Positions 42,833 through 51,960 of a stretch of DNA of 64,000 nucleotides are shown here, in pieces (the first letter of the stretch is position 1; every line of letters starts with the position of its first letter). The DNA comes from Mycolicibacter icosiumassiliensis (lineage in GTDB: Bacteria; Actinomycetota; Actinomycetes; Mycobacteriales; Mycobacteriaceae). The DNA lies in NCBI RefSeq assembly GCF_900078685.2, contig NZ_LT546170.1:126671-190670 (forward strand), given 5' to 3'. The translations under genes and the position numbers were made by a program. The notes under the pieces were generated by a model, which made no database searches, had not been told where the DNA came from, and worked only from the letters and a program-made list of their open reading frames with translations.

Positions 42833-42847
42833 CGGTGATACCTCCGA

Positions 42848-44038
42848 TCAGACCATGGTGTCGCCGGGCGGCAACCCGAACTCGTGGTTACCGAAGATCA
42901 TGTATGCGCGCTCGGGGTCGTTGGCCGCGTGCACCCGACCCGCATGCGCGTCACGCCAGAACCGCTGCACCGGAGCGTCGTTGGACAGTGCGGTGGCGCC
43001 GGCCGCCTCGAACAGCCGGTCGATGGAGGCGATGGCCCGGCCGGTGGCCCGGACCTGGTCACGCCGGGCCCGGGCCCGCAGCTCGAACGGAATCTCCTGG
43101 CCGGCAGCCAGCAGCGCATACTCGTCGCCGACGTTGCCGATCAGCTGACGCCAGCCGGCGTCGATGTCACTGGCGGCCTCGGCGATCCGGACCTTGGCGA
43201 ACGGGTCGTCCTTGGCCTTCTCCCCGGCGAACGCCGCGCGCACCCGCTTGCCCTGGTGCTCGACGTGAGCCTCGTAGGCGCCGTAGGCCATCCCCATGAT
43301 CGGCGTCGAGATGGTGGTCGGGTGGATGGTGCCCCACGGCATCTTGTAGACCGGCGCGGTGTTGGTCTGGTAGCCGCCCGCGGTCTGGTCGTTCATGGCC
43401 CGATAGGACAAGAAGCGGTGCCGCGGCACGAAGGCGTCCTTGACCACGACGGTGTTGCTGCCGGTGCCGCGCAGGCCCACCACGTGCCAGACGTCGTCGA
43501 TGCGGTAGTCGGAGATCGGGATCAGGAAGCTGCCGAAGTCGACCGGCTTGCCGTCCTTGATCACCGGACCTCCCAGGAACGCCCAGGTGGCGTGGTCACA
43601 GCCCGACGACCAGTTCCAGGAACCGTTGACGATGTAGCCGTCGGCGGTCTCGGTGACCACACCGGCGCCCATCGGCGCGTAGGACGAGGAGATCCGGACG
43701 TTGGTGTCCTCACCCCAGACGTCTTCCTGGGCCTGCTGGTCGAAGAGCGCCAGGTGCCAGTTGTGCACGCCGATGATGCCGGCGACCCAACCGGTGGAAC
43801 CGCAGGCACTGGCCAGCCGGCGTACCGCCTCGTAGAAGATGGTCGGGTCGCACTGCAGGCCGCCCCACTGCTCGGGCTGCAGCAACCGGAAGAAACCGAT
43901 GTCCTCGAGCGCCTTGACGTTGGCGTCGGGCAGCTTGCGCAGGTCTTCGGTCTCCTGGGCGCGCTCGCGCAACTGCGGCAGAAGGTCGTCGATGGCGGCC
44001 AACACCGACTGCGCGTCACGCTGTTGAATGGACGTCAC
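42848..44038 (-). CDS. hsaA: HsaA, oxygenase of 3-HSA hydroxylase
   Basis: A 396-residue flavin-dependent monooxygenase of the acyl-CoA-dehydrogenase fold, equivalent to Rv3570c, hydroxylating 3-HSA with FMNH2 from HsaB. Seen: FFRLLQPEQWGGLQCDP, NGSWNWSSGCDHATW and the C-terminal HAANDPERAYMIFG. GTG 44038 has GGGAGG seven bases upstream, so unlike kshB it is leadered. It heads hsaA-hsaC-hsaB and shares the KstR-controlled divergent region with kshB. Confidence 0.95.
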   Translation of the reverse strand: MTSIQQRDAQSVLAAIDDLLPQLRERAQETEDLRKLPDANVKALEDIGFFRLLQPEQWGGLQCDPTIFYEAVRRLASACGSTGWVAGIIGVHNWHLALFDQQAQEDVWGEDTNVRISSSYAPMGAGVVTETADGYIVNGSWNWSSGCDHATWAFLGGPVIKDGKPVDFGSFLIPISDYRIDDVWHVVGLRGTGSNTVVVKDAFVPRHRFLSYRAMNDQTAGGYQTNTAPVYKMPWGTIHPTTISTPIMGMAYGAYEAHVEHQGKRVRAAFAGEKAKDDPFAKVRIAEAASDIDAGWRQLIGNVGDEYALLAAGQEIPFELRARARRDQVRATGRAIASIDRLFEAAGATALSNDAPVQRFWRDAHAGRVHAANDPERAYMIFGNHEFGLPPGDTMV

Positions 44039-44102
44039 TAGATTGCCTCCCAGAAGTGAACAGGTTCATCGGCGGTGTTTTCCAACCAGCCTAGAGTGAG
44101 AT

Positions 44103-44116
44103 TAGAACACGTTCCG
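44103..44116. promoter_or_regulatory. Probable KstR operator, hsaA side
   Basis: TAGAACACGTTCCG matches TnnAACnnGTTnnA except for G at the final A. The core AGAACACGTTC is a strong KstR half-site pair. It is 65 bases from the hsaA start, suitable for control of the hsaA operon. Confidence 0.65.
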
Positions 44117-44170
44117 ATTTGTGTCGAGCGGGGTGTTCCTGCAGCTGGTAGCAATCCCGGACCACTTTTC

Positions 44171-44184
44171 TGTAACCTGTTCTA
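44171..44184. promoter_or_regulatory. KstR operator overlapping the kshB promoter
   Basis: TGTAACCTGTTCTA matches the KstR consensus at all fixed positions and ends three bases before the kshB ATG. It contains TAACCT (44173-44178), a TANNNT -10 box nine bases from the start codon. The promoter therefore lies inside the operator, and the message is probably leaderless. Confidence 0.85.
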
Positions 44185-44187
44185 GTT

Positions 44188-45300
44188 ATGACCGAAGATG
44201 AAGGGCGGCCCGTGACGGAGACCATTCCGGACGAACCACTCGGTGCTCACGTGCTGGAACTGCAGATCACCGAAGTCGTCACCGAGACCGACGACGCACG
44301 GTCGCTGGTATTCGGCGTGCCGGACGGGCCGAATGATCCGGAGATCCCCGAGCAGCGGCTGAAGTACGCGCCGGGCCAGTTCCTGACGCTGCGAATCCCC
44401 AGCGATCAGACCGGCTCGGTGGCCCGCTGCTACTCGCTGTGCAGTTCGCCCTTCACCGACGACTCACTAGCGGTCACCGTCAAGCGGACCGCCGACGGCT
44501 ACGCGTCGAACTGGCTCTGCGACAACGCCCACCCCGGCATGCGCATCCATGTGCTGGCGCCCTCGGGCACCTTCGTGCCCAAGTCCCTGGACACCGACTT
44601 TCTGCTGCTGGCCGCGGGCAGCGGGATCACCCCGATGATGGCGATCTGCAAGTCGGCGCTGTCACAGGGCAGTGGCAAGGTGGTCCTGGTCTACGCCAAC
44701 CGTGATGAGCGGTCGGTGATCTTCGGCGCCGCGTTGCGCGAGCTGGTCGACAAGTACCCCGACCGGCTGACGGTGGTGCACTGGCTGGAGTCGGTGCAGG
44801 GCCTGCCGAGTCGCGCCGCGCTGGCCCAGCTGGCCGCCCCCTTCACCGACCGCCAGGTCTTCATCTGCGGCCCGGGCCCGTTCATGCAGGCCGCCCGCGA
44901 AGCCCTCGTCGCCTGCAACGTGCCGGCCGAGCAGGTCCACCTCGAGGTGTTCAAGTCGCTAGACAGCGATCCGTTCGCCGCGGTCAAGATCACCGACGCT
45001 CCCGAAGGCGAACAGGCCGCAGCGCCGGCCACGGTCGTCGTCGAGCTGGACGGCGAAAAGCACAAGCTGGTGTGGCCGCGGCACGTCAAGCTGCTTGACC
45101 TGCTGCTCGACAAGGGCCTCGATGCCCCGTTCTCCTGTCGGGAGGGGCACTGCGGCGCGTGCGCCTGCGAGCTCAAAAAGGGCAAGGTCACTATGGAGAT
45201 CAACGACGTGCTGGAGCCCCAGGACCTCGCCGAGGGCCTGATCCTGGCCTGCCAGGCCCATCCCGAGACCGATTCGGTGGAAGTGACCTACGACGAGTGA
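44188..45300 (+). CDS. kshB: KshB, reductase of 3-ketosteroid 9alpha-hydroxylase
   Basis: A 370-residue ferredoxin-type reductase equivalent to Rv3571. It passes electrons from NADH to the Rieske oxygenase KshA, whose 9alpha-hydroxylation opens ring B. Domain order: FAD (RCYSLCSSP, from residue about 81), NAD (GSGITPMM and CGPGPFM), then a C-terminal plant-type [2Fe-2S] domain with Cys317, Cys322, Cys325 and Cys355. KshA is not in the window. The KstR operator three bases upstream indicates regulon control. Confidence 0.95.
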   Translation: MTEDEGRPVTETIPDEPLGAHVLELQITEVVTETDDARSLVFGVPDGPNDPEIPEQRLKYAPGQFLTLRIPSDQTGSVARCYSLCSSPFTDDSLAVTVKRTADGYASNWLCDNAHPGMRIHVLAPSGTFVPKSLDTDFLLLAAGSGITPMMAICKSALSQGSGKVVLVYANRDERSVIFGAALRELVDKYPDRLTVVHWLESVQGLPSRAALAQLAAPFTDRQVFICGPGPFMQAAREALVACNVPAEQVHLEVFKSLDSDPFAAVKITDAPEGEQAAAPATVVVELDGEKHKLVWPRHVKLLDLLLDKGLDAPFSCREGHCGACACELKKGKVTMEINDVLEPQDLAEGLILACQAHPETDSVEVTYDE

Positions 45301-45323
45301 TTTCAGGGCTAGGTTGGTGCGCC

Positions 45324-45881
45324 ATGAAGCGGTTGCTGATGATTCCGGCTGCCATGACGCTGTTGGGGGCGCTGATCCCGTCCGCGACCGCGTCGGCGGC
45401 CAGTGACACCAAGACCTCGTTGTTCCCGGTCAACGACGCCGACCAGCTGCAGACCCACAGCTGGGTGGACTGCAGCGCGCCGCCGCTGTGCCGGTTCACC
45501 GTCGGGGTGCAGCTGCAGACCCCCGGGGGCCTGACCGGCTTCCCGCCCGATCTGTGGGCTCGCCAGAGCACTGAGATCCGTTCGTCGAAGCGCACCGCCT
45601 ATCTCGACGTGCACACCGACGGCGGTGAGGGCTGGTTCAAAGACCGCGGCGGTCCGAACACCAAGGTGTTCAAGGACGGTACCGGCGCGGTGATCCAGTC
45701 GATGTACTTCGGCGAGGGACCGCCGGAGAAATACCAGACCAACGGCAGCATCGACGTCCTGGAATACTCCACCGGCCGCCCCAAGACCGATGCCAACGTG
45801 ATCGTCTGCACCCACGTGCAGGTGGTCTACAGCGGGGTCAACCTGACCACGCCGTCCACCTGCGCCCAGACCGTCTTCTAG
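45324..45881 (+). CDS. Secreted hypothetical protein (Rv3572 type)
   Basis: A 185-residue exported protein with a signal peptide (about 1-26: MKRLLMIPAAMTLLGALIP, then ATASAAS). The mature part has four Cys (SWVDCSAPPLCRF, VIVCTHVQ, STCAQTVF) that could form two disulfides. It sits where Rv3572 lies downstream of kshB. Function is unknown. A TAGGTT hexamer eight bases before ATG 45324 may be its own -10 box. Its stop overlaps the stop of the convergent nitrate reductase by four bases (CTAG). Confidence 0.75.
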   Translation: MKRLLMIPAAMTLLGALIPSATASAASDTKTSLFPVNDADQLQTHSWVDCSAPPLCRFTVGVQLQTPGGLTGFPPDLWARQSTEIRSSKRTAYLDVHTDGGEGWFKDRGGPNTKVFKDGTGAVIQSMYFGEGPPEKYQTNGSIDVLEYSTGRPKTDANVIVCTHVQVVYSGVNLTTPSTCAQTVF

Positions 45882-48800
45882 TACACGTCGCGCTGGTAGC
45901 GACCGGCCGACGACAGCGCCCGCACATGAGCCTTCGCCGCGTCGGGGTCGAGGCCACCGTGCTGCTGCGCAATCGCCACGATGGTGGCCTCAACCTCCTT
46001 GGCCATGCGATGCGCGTCGCCGCAGACGTAGAGATGCGCGCCCTCTTGCAGCCAGCGCCACAACTCGGCGCCGCGCGCACGCATCCGATCCTGCACGTAG
46101 ACCTTTTCCGCCTGGTCGCGGGAGAAGGCCAGGTCGAGTTCGGTCAGGAAGCCGTCGGCGTGCATCCCGGTGATCTCGTCGCGGTAGTAGAAGTCAGTAG
46201 CGGCATGTTGTTCCCCGAAGAACAGCCAGTTTCTGCCGGTGTGGCCGAGCGCGCGCCGCTCATGCAGGAAACCCCGAAACGGTGCGATCCCGGTTCCGGG
46301 ACCGACCATGATCATCGGGACGTCCGGCTCGCTCGGCGGCCGGAAGTGGTTGGCCTTCTGCACGAAGATCCCCACCGCATCCTGCGCGGCGGCGTCGGCG
46401 AGATAGGTCGAGCAGACCCCGCGACGGGGGCGCCCCCGAAAGTCGTAGCGCACTGTTGAGACAGTCAGCTGGACTTCGCCAGGATCTTGTTTGGGACTCG
46501 ATGAGATCGAATACAGCCGTGGCTGCAGAGGTTTGAGCACCGCGAGCCACTCGTCGGCAGATACCCGCACGGGAAACTCGGCCAGCAGGTCGATCTGGTG
46601 CCGGCCCCACGCCCAGTCGGCGAACTGGGCCTTGTTCTCCGGTTTGACCAGTTCGGCCAGCTCCGCGCTCTTGCTGCGTTCCGCGACGAAGCGCACCAGG
46701 TCCGGGTTGAGCCGGGCGATGGCGAACCGCTCCCGCAGTGCGTCACGCAGCGCCATCAGCTGTCCCTCAACGATTTCCACACCGTCATCGCCGTCCAGCC
46801 CGGTGGCGTGCAGCCATTCGTCGACCAGCCCGCGGTGGTGGCGCGGCCAGACGCCCAGGGCGTCGCCGGCCTGATAGTGCAGGGTGTTGTCGGGCAGCGC
46901 GAAGGCGAACTGCCGCACATCTTTCGCCGATCCCGGCCCGCTGAGCCTGGTGTTGCCGACCAGCGCCGTGATCAACGGGTTCTTTTTGCCGTAGGGCTGC
47001 GGCTCGGGGGTCAGCGGCGCTGCCGGCACCGCTGCCGGCACCGCTAGTGCCTCACCCGCGGGCACCGGCGCATGGACCAGAGCCGCACTGATCGCTTCCA
47101 GCCAGCCGCCCGCGGCCGCCCCGTAGTCGGGCTCGCAATCGACCCGGTCGACGATCCGGCGCGCACCGAGTTCGGCGAGTCGACCGTCGAGTTTGCGTCC
47201 GTGCCCGCAGAAGTCGTCGTAGTTGGAATCACCCAAGGCCAGTACGGCGTAGCGGGTGTCGGGCAACTGTGGTGCGCCGGGACCGTTCAGTGCCTCCCAC
47301 AAAGCGCAGCCGTTGTCCGGCGGATCGCCGTCGCCGGTGGTGCTGGTGATCAGCAACAGCACCGGCGTACTGGTCAGGTCGGCCAGCGGGAAGTCGTCCA
47401 TGCTGTACAGGGCGACGGGCAGACCGGTCTCGCCGAGTCTGGCCGCACACATTTGGGCCGCTTCTTCGGCGGTGCCGGTCTGCGACGCCCACAGCACGAC
47501 GACCGGAGCGGGGCGCTCTGCGCCGTCCGCTGCCGGAGCCGGCGGCTGTGGGGTCGCCGGCGCCGGTTGCACGCCGGCCTCCGGTTGGGCGCTGCGCGAA
47601 AACAATCCGGCCAGCACACCGTCAACCCACATCCGGGCGTCGGAATCCAATGGGGCGCTGTGCGGCAGCGTCGGCACCCCGACAGCACCGCGGCCGGCCT
47701 CGGAACGCAGCGCCGTCACCAGTCCGCCCAAGTAGCGCCGCTGCGACGAATCGAATTGCGGCGCTTCGACATCTGCCGCGATTCCGAACAGTTCGGTGAG
47801 GGCGTCAACCTTCGACAAGTAGATCTTCTCCCCTTCCGGTGGCGCTTCGACCTCATGGGCGGCCTGGGTGACGACCTTGACCAAGGTGACCGCGCACGCC
47901 TTGTACTCGGGCTGTTGCGATGTCGGGTCGACAGCGTCATTGGTGACGGCGTTGATCGACAGGTATTCACCGAATACGTCGTTCCAGTGGAACGGCGCGA
48001 AACAGTTCCCCGGCCGCACCCGGTCGGTGACCACCGCCGGCAGCACGGCCCTGCCCCGGCGCGAGGCGATCTCCACCGGGTCGTTGTCGACGATGCCCAG
48101 CCGGACGGCGTCGTCGGGGTGGATCTCCACGAACGGGCCCGGGTTGAGCTTGTTGAGCTTGGCGACCTTTCCGGTCTTGGTCATGGTGTGCCATTGATGT
48201 GGGAGCCGTCCGGTGTTGAGCAGGAACGGATAGTCGTCATCGGGCATCTCGTCGGGCAGCAGATGTGGGCGGGCGAAGAAGACCGCGCGGCCGGACTCGG
48301 TCGCGAACGCCAACCGCGGCACGCTGCCATCCTCGCGAACCAGCGGCGTCTGGCTGGCCCCGTCGTTGAGGTAGCGGATCGGGTGGCGATCGTTGGTGCT
48401 CTCCGGTGGGCAGGGCCATTGGATCGGCGTCTGACGCAGCCGCTGGTAGGTGATACCCCGTAGGTCATAGCCGGTCTTGGGGTTGGCGAATCGTTTGATC
48501 TCTTCGAACACCTCCTCGGCGCTCGAGTAGTCGAATGCGTTGGCGTATCCCATTTCCGCGGCGATGCGGGCGATGATCTGCCAGTCCGGCAGCGATTGCC
48601 CGACCGGGTCGACCGCCTGCTGGAACAGCGTGAGATTGCGCTCGGAGTTAATCATCACCCCGTCGCACTCGGTCCACAGTGCCGCCGGCAACAGCACGTC
48701 GGCGTAGGCGTTGGTCTCGGTCTCGGCGAACGCATCCTGGGCGATCACCAACTCGGCCCGTTCCAGTCCTTCCAGCACCGTCTTCCGATTGGCCACGCTC

Positions 48801-50059
48801 GCAACCGGGTTGGTGCAGATGATCCAGCACGCCTTGATCTGGCCCTCGGCCATTCGTGAGAACATGTCGATGGTGCCGGCTCCCACCTCGGTGCGCAGCG
48901 AGCCGCGCGGGATACCCCAGATGTCCTCGACGAAATCCCGGTCGGCGGCGGAGACGACGCTGCGCTGGCCGGGCAGGCCCGGCCCCATGTAACCCATTTC
49001 CCGGCCGCCCATCGCATTGGGTTGACCGGTCAGCGAGAACGGCCCGCTGCCGGTCTTGCAGATGGCTCCGGTGGCCAGGTGCAGGTTGCAGATAGCGTTG
49101 GTGTTCCAGGTTCCATGGGTGCTCTGGTTGAGTCCCATTGTCCAGCAGCTCATCCAGTTGCCCGCCTGGCCGATCCACTCCGCGGCGGTGCGAATGTCTG
49201 CCTCCGGGATTCCGGTGAGCGCGGCCACCACCTCGGGCGTGAATTGTTCGAGGAAGCTGGGCATAATCTCCCAGCCCTGGGTGTGCTCGGCAATGAACTC
49301 GTCGTCGGTGTGGCCATTCGCGACGATCAGATGCAGCAGTCCGTTGAGCAGCGCCAGGTCGGTTCCGGGTGCTATCTGTAGAAACAGGTCGGCCTTCTCC
49401 GCGGTGGCACTACGGCGCGGATCGACGACGATCAGCTTGGCGCCGGCCTTGACGCGGTCCATCATCCGCAGGAACAGAATCGGGTGGCAGTCAGCCATAT
49501 TCGCGCCGATCACGAAGAACACGTCGGCGTGGTCGAAATCCTGGTAGGAACCCGGCGGCCCGTCGGCGCCCAGGGACTGCTTGTAGCCGCTGCCCGCGCT
49601 GGCCATGCACAGCCGCGAATTGGATTCGATCTGATTGGTTCCGATGAAACCTTTGGCCAGCTTGTTCGTCAGGTACTGGGCCTCCAACGACATCTGGCCG
49701 GAGACGTAGAGCGCTACGGCGTCGGGTCCGTGCTGGTCGATGATCGCCCGCAGCCGGCTCGCGCAGTGGGTGATGGCTACATCGACGTCGGTGGGCTCGA
49801 CGGGCTCGTCGCGTCCGGGCCGCATGAACGCCGACTCCATGCGTCCGGGTGCGGCGAGCAGATCGGCGGTGGTGGCGCCCTTGGTGCACAACCGGCCGAA
49901 GTTGGCCGGATGGTCCTTGTCACCGGTGGATTTGGCTACCCGGCGGCGCCCGGTGGCCGCATCGGTCTCGACCTGCAGCACCATGCCGCAGCCGACCCCG
50001 CAGTAGGCGCACAAGGTGGTAGCGGTCTCTGCACGTTGGGAGTCGTCTTGCGCGGGCAT
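45878..50059 (-). CDS. Assimilatory nitrate reductase fused to a diflavin reductase
   Basis: A 1393-residue fusion. Residues about 1-730 are a molybdopterin (bis-MGD) oxidoreductase of the NasA/NarB type: [4Fe-4S] ligands Cys17, Cys20, Cys24 and Cys58, a probable Mo-ligand Cys in NSRLCMASA near 150, and a C-terminal dinucleotide-binding domain near 610-720. A Pro/Ala-rich linker precedes a flavodoxin domain (WASQTGTAEEAA, near 850) and a sulfite-reductase-like FAD/NADP domain (RLYSISSSP, GPGTGIAPFRGF, VCGDAHRMAKEV). Electrons would pass from NADPH through FAD and FMN to the Mo site, reducing nitrate to nitrite for assimilation. No nitrite reductase gene is in the window. The start has an exceptionally strong ribosome site. 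Confidence 0.9.
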   Translation of the reverse strand: MPAQDDSQRAETATTLCAYCGVGCGMVLQVETDAATGRRRVAKSTGDKDHPANFGRLCTKGATTADLLAAPGRMESAFMRPGRDEPVEPTDVDVAITHCASRLRAIIDQHGPDAVALYVSGQMSLEAQYLTNKLAKGFIGTNQIESNSRLCMASAGSGYKQSLGADGPPGSYQDFDHADVFFVIGANMADCHPILFLRMMDRVKAGAKLIVVDPRRSATAEKADLFLQIAPGTDLALLNGLLHLIVANGHTDDEFIAEHTQGWEIMPSFLEQFTPEVVAALTGIPEADIRTAAEWIGQAGNWMSCWTMGLNQSTHGTWNTNAICNLHLATGAICKTGSGPFSLTGQPNAMGGREMGYMGPGLPGQRSVVSAADRDFVEDIWGIPRGSLRTEVGAGTIDMFSRMAEGQIKACWIICTNPVASVANRKTVLEGLERAELVIAQDAFAETETNAYADVLLPAALWTECDGVMINSERNLTLFQQAVDPVGQSLPDWQIIARIAAEMGYANAFDYSSAEEVFEEIKRFANPKTGYDLRGITYQRLRQTPIQWPCPPESTNDRHPIRYLNDGASQTPLVREDGSVPRLAFATESGRAVFFARPHLLPDEMPDDDYPFLLNTGRLPHQWHTMTKTGKVAKLNKLNPGPFVEIHPDDAVRLGIVDNDPVEIASRRGRAVLPAVVTDRVRPGNCFAPFHWNDVFGEYLSINAVTNDAVDPTSQQPEYKACAVTLVKVVTQAAHEVEAPPEGEKIYLSKVDALTELFGIAADVEAPQFDSSQRRYLGGLVTALRSEAGRGAVGVPTLPHSAPLDSDARMWVDGVLAGLFSRSAQPEAGVQPAPATPQPPAPAADGAERPAPVVVLWASQTGTAEEAAQMCAARLGETGLPVALYSMDDFPLADLTSTPVLLLITSTTGDGDPPDNGCALWEALNGPGAPQLPDTRYAVLALGDSNYDDFCGHGRKLDGRLAELGARRIVDRVDCEPDYGAAAGGWLEAISAALVHAPVPAGEALAVPAAVPAAPLTPEPQPYGKKNPLITALVGNTRLSGPGSAKDVRQFAFALPDNTLHYQAGDALGVWPRHHRGLVDEWLHATGLDGDDGVEIVEGQLMALRDALRERFAIARLNPDLVRFVAERSKSAELAELVKPENKAQFADWAWGRHQIDLLAEFPVRVSADEWLAVLKPLQPRLYSISSSPKQDPGEVQLTVSTVRYDFRGRPRRGVCSTYLADAAAQDAVGIFVQKANHFRPPSEPDVPMIMVGPGTGIAPFRGFLHERRALGHTGRNWLFFGEQHAATDFYYRDEITGMHADGFLTELDLAFSRDQAEKVYVQDRMRARGAELWRWLQEGAHLYVCGDAHRMAKEVEATIVAIAQQHGGLDPDAAKAHVRALSSAGRYQRDVY

Positions 50060-50060
50060 G

Positions 50061-50074
50061 GGAGGTCACCTCCT
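50061..50074 (-). promoter_or_regulatory. Nine-base Shine-Dalgarno inside a self-complementary element
   Basis: On the minus strand AGGAGGTGA, complementary over nine bases to the 3' end of 16S rRNA, lies six bases before the nitrate reductase ATG. The bases that follow, CCTCC, pair with its GGAGG to form a five-pair stem with a TGA loop. The site could therefore be masked by its own leader. Confidence 0.6.
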
Positions 50075-50229
50075 GCGGTTGCGGGCCTTGCCACCACCCT
50101 GCCGCCCGTAGGTTTCAAGATCATTTCGGGACCATTGCCACGCGTTGCGATATTCCTGCCGAGTTGCTGAACATGGGTGACCCCGACGTCAATCACGAAA
50201 AATTGTTGCGCGAATCACTCCTCGGCCAG

Positions 50230-51960
50230 TCAGGACTTCGGGGCTGGACGCAGCACCGCGAAGGAATGCCCTGGCAGGTCGGTGGTCTCGTTCCCGAACG
50301 TCGGCGATCCCCAAGCCAGTACCAGCTCGCCGTCGACCGGCACACGCACCGTGTCCTCGCTGAGATTGCAGACCAGCAGCAGCGGACCGCGACGCATGGC
50401 GATCCATCGGCGGTCCTCGTCGTAGTCGATCACGAGCTCGCTCAGCCAACGGCCGGCCGAATCGATCTCAGTGCGCAGTCCGATCAGCGCCTGATAGACC
50501 CGCAGCAGCCGTAGGTGACGTTGCTCGTCGAGCTCACCCCAGGCCAGCTTGGACCGGTAAAAGGTTTGCAGATCCTGCGGGTCGGGGATCTCGTCGGCGT
50601 TCCAGCCGTGCTCGGCGAACTCGGCCTTGCGGCCTTCGGCGGTGGCGCGTGCCACCTGCGGGTCCTCATGCGAAGTGAAGAATTGGAACGGCGTGCGGGC
50701 GCCCCATTCTTCTCCCATGAAAAGCATTGCGGTATAGGGCGACAGCAGTACCAGCGCGGCCTTTACCGCGAGCTGTCCGGCGGTCAGGTTCTGCGATGGG
50801 CGGTCCCCGAGTGCTCGGTTGCCGACCTGATCGTGGGTGCACGTGTAGGCCACTAGGCGGGTAGCCGGAATCTGCGAGATCGGCAGCGGCCGGCCGTGAC
50901 GCCGGCGGCGAAACGACGAGTACGTAGCCGCATGGAAAAAGCCGTTACGCAACGTGGTCGCCAAGGTGGCCATGCCGCCGAAGTCGGCATAATAGCCTTG
51001 CCGCTCACCGGATACCGCGGTGTGGATGGCATGGTGGATGTCGTCATCCCATTGCGCGGTGATCCCGTAGCCGCCGTCTTCGCGACGGGTGATGGTCCGT
51101 GGATCGTTGCGATCACTCTCCGCGATGAGTGCCAGCGGACGGCCCAACTGTGCAGCAAGCGCATCGGTTTCGGCGGCCAGCTCCTCCAGAATATTGATCG
51201 CTGTAGTGTCCACCAGCGCGTGCACGGCATCCAGTCGTAGCCCGTCGACGTGGAACACGCGCATCCAGCGCAGTGCACAGTCGATGATGTAGCGGCGCAC
51301 CTCATCGGAGTCTGGGCCATCGATATTGATGGCATCACCCCACGGGTTATGTGCTTGTGACAGGTACGGCCCGAAGCGGGGAAGGTAATTCCCGGACGGC
51401 CCGAGGTGGTTGAAGACGGCATCGATCAGGACTCCAAGGCCGCGGCCGTGGCAGGCATCGACAAAGCGCGCCAACCCATCCGGACCACCATAGGGCTCAT
51501 GCACGGCGTACCACAGCACGCCGTCGTATCCCCAGCCGTGCGCACCGGAAAAGGCATTGACCGGCATCAGTTCCACGAAATCGACGCCCAGACCGACCAG
51601 GTGGTCCAGCTTTTCGATGGCGGAGTCGAATGTGCCGGCAGGCGTGAATGTTCCGACGTGCAGTTCGTAGATCACCGCACCTTCGACCGGTCTCCCCGCC
51701 CAGTCGTCGTCGGTCCAGGTCGTGCCCGCTTCATCCCACAGCGCCGAACGCGCGTGCACACCATCGGGCTGGCGGGCCGAGCGCGGATCCGGGAGCACCT
51801 GCGGGTCGTCGTCGAGCAGATACCCGTAGCGGGCATCGGGCGCCACGTCGAGCGTCGTGCGCCACCACCCACCATCCGAACGGACCATCGGGTGGGCCAC
51901 CCCATCGACATCGACGCCGACGACCGCCGGTGTTGGTGCCCAGACGGCAAAGTCAGTCAT
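50230..51960 (-). CDS. treZ: TreZ, maltooligosyltrehalose trehalohydrolase
   Basis: A 576-residue GH13 enzyme like M. tuberculosis TreZ (about 580). It releases trehalose from maltooligosyltrehalose made by TreY. N-terminal carbohydrate-binding-type domain (FAVWAPTPAVVGVDVDG), then the catalytic barrel: Asp nucleophile in HVDGLRLDAVH (about residue 240), Glu in LALIAESDRND (about 280) and the third acid in TCTHDQVGN. ATG 51960 lies inside the treY 3' end with GGAG seven bases upstream; ATG 51966 is too close to that site. Last gene of treX-treY-treZ. Confidence 0.95.
   Translation of the reverse strand: MTDFAVWAPTPAVVGVDVDGVAHPMVRSDGGWWRTTLDVAPDARYGYLLDDDPQVLPDPRSARQPDGVHARSALWDEAGTTWTDDDWAGRPVEGAVIYELHVGTFTPAGTFDSAIEKLDHLVGLGVDFVELMPVNAFSGAHGWGYDGVLWYAVHEPYGGPDGLARFVDACHGRGLGVLIDAVFNHLGPSGNYLPRFGPYLSQAHNPWGDAINIDGPDSDEVRRYIIDCALRWMRVFHVDGLRLDAVHALVDTTAINILEELAAETDALAAQLGRPLALIAESDRNDPRTITRREDGGYGITAQWDDDIHHAIHTAVSGERQGYYADFGGMATLATTLRNGFFHAATYSSFRRRRHGRPLPISQIPATRLVAYTCTHDQVGNRALGDRPSQNLTAGQLAVKAALVLLSPYTAMLFMGEEWGARTPFQFFTSHEDPQVARATAEGRKAEFAEHGWNADEIPDPQDLQTFYRSKLAWGELDEQRHLRLLRVYQALIGLRTEIDSAGRWLSELVIDYDEDRRWIAMRRGPLLLVCNLSEDTVRVPVDGELVLAWGSPTFGNETTDLPGHSFAVLRPAPKS

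Noticed and set aside
44056..44069. Palindrome GTGAACAGGTTCAT as a full KstR operator
   Set aside because: Core AACnnGTT fits but both outer consensus bases fail (G and T instead of T and A); kept only as a possible weak site.
50075..50229. GlnR-type or other nitrogen-control boxes upstream of the nitrate reductase gene
   Set aside because: Only loose matches to the AC-n9-AC style pattern, at a level expected by chance; not reported as a site.
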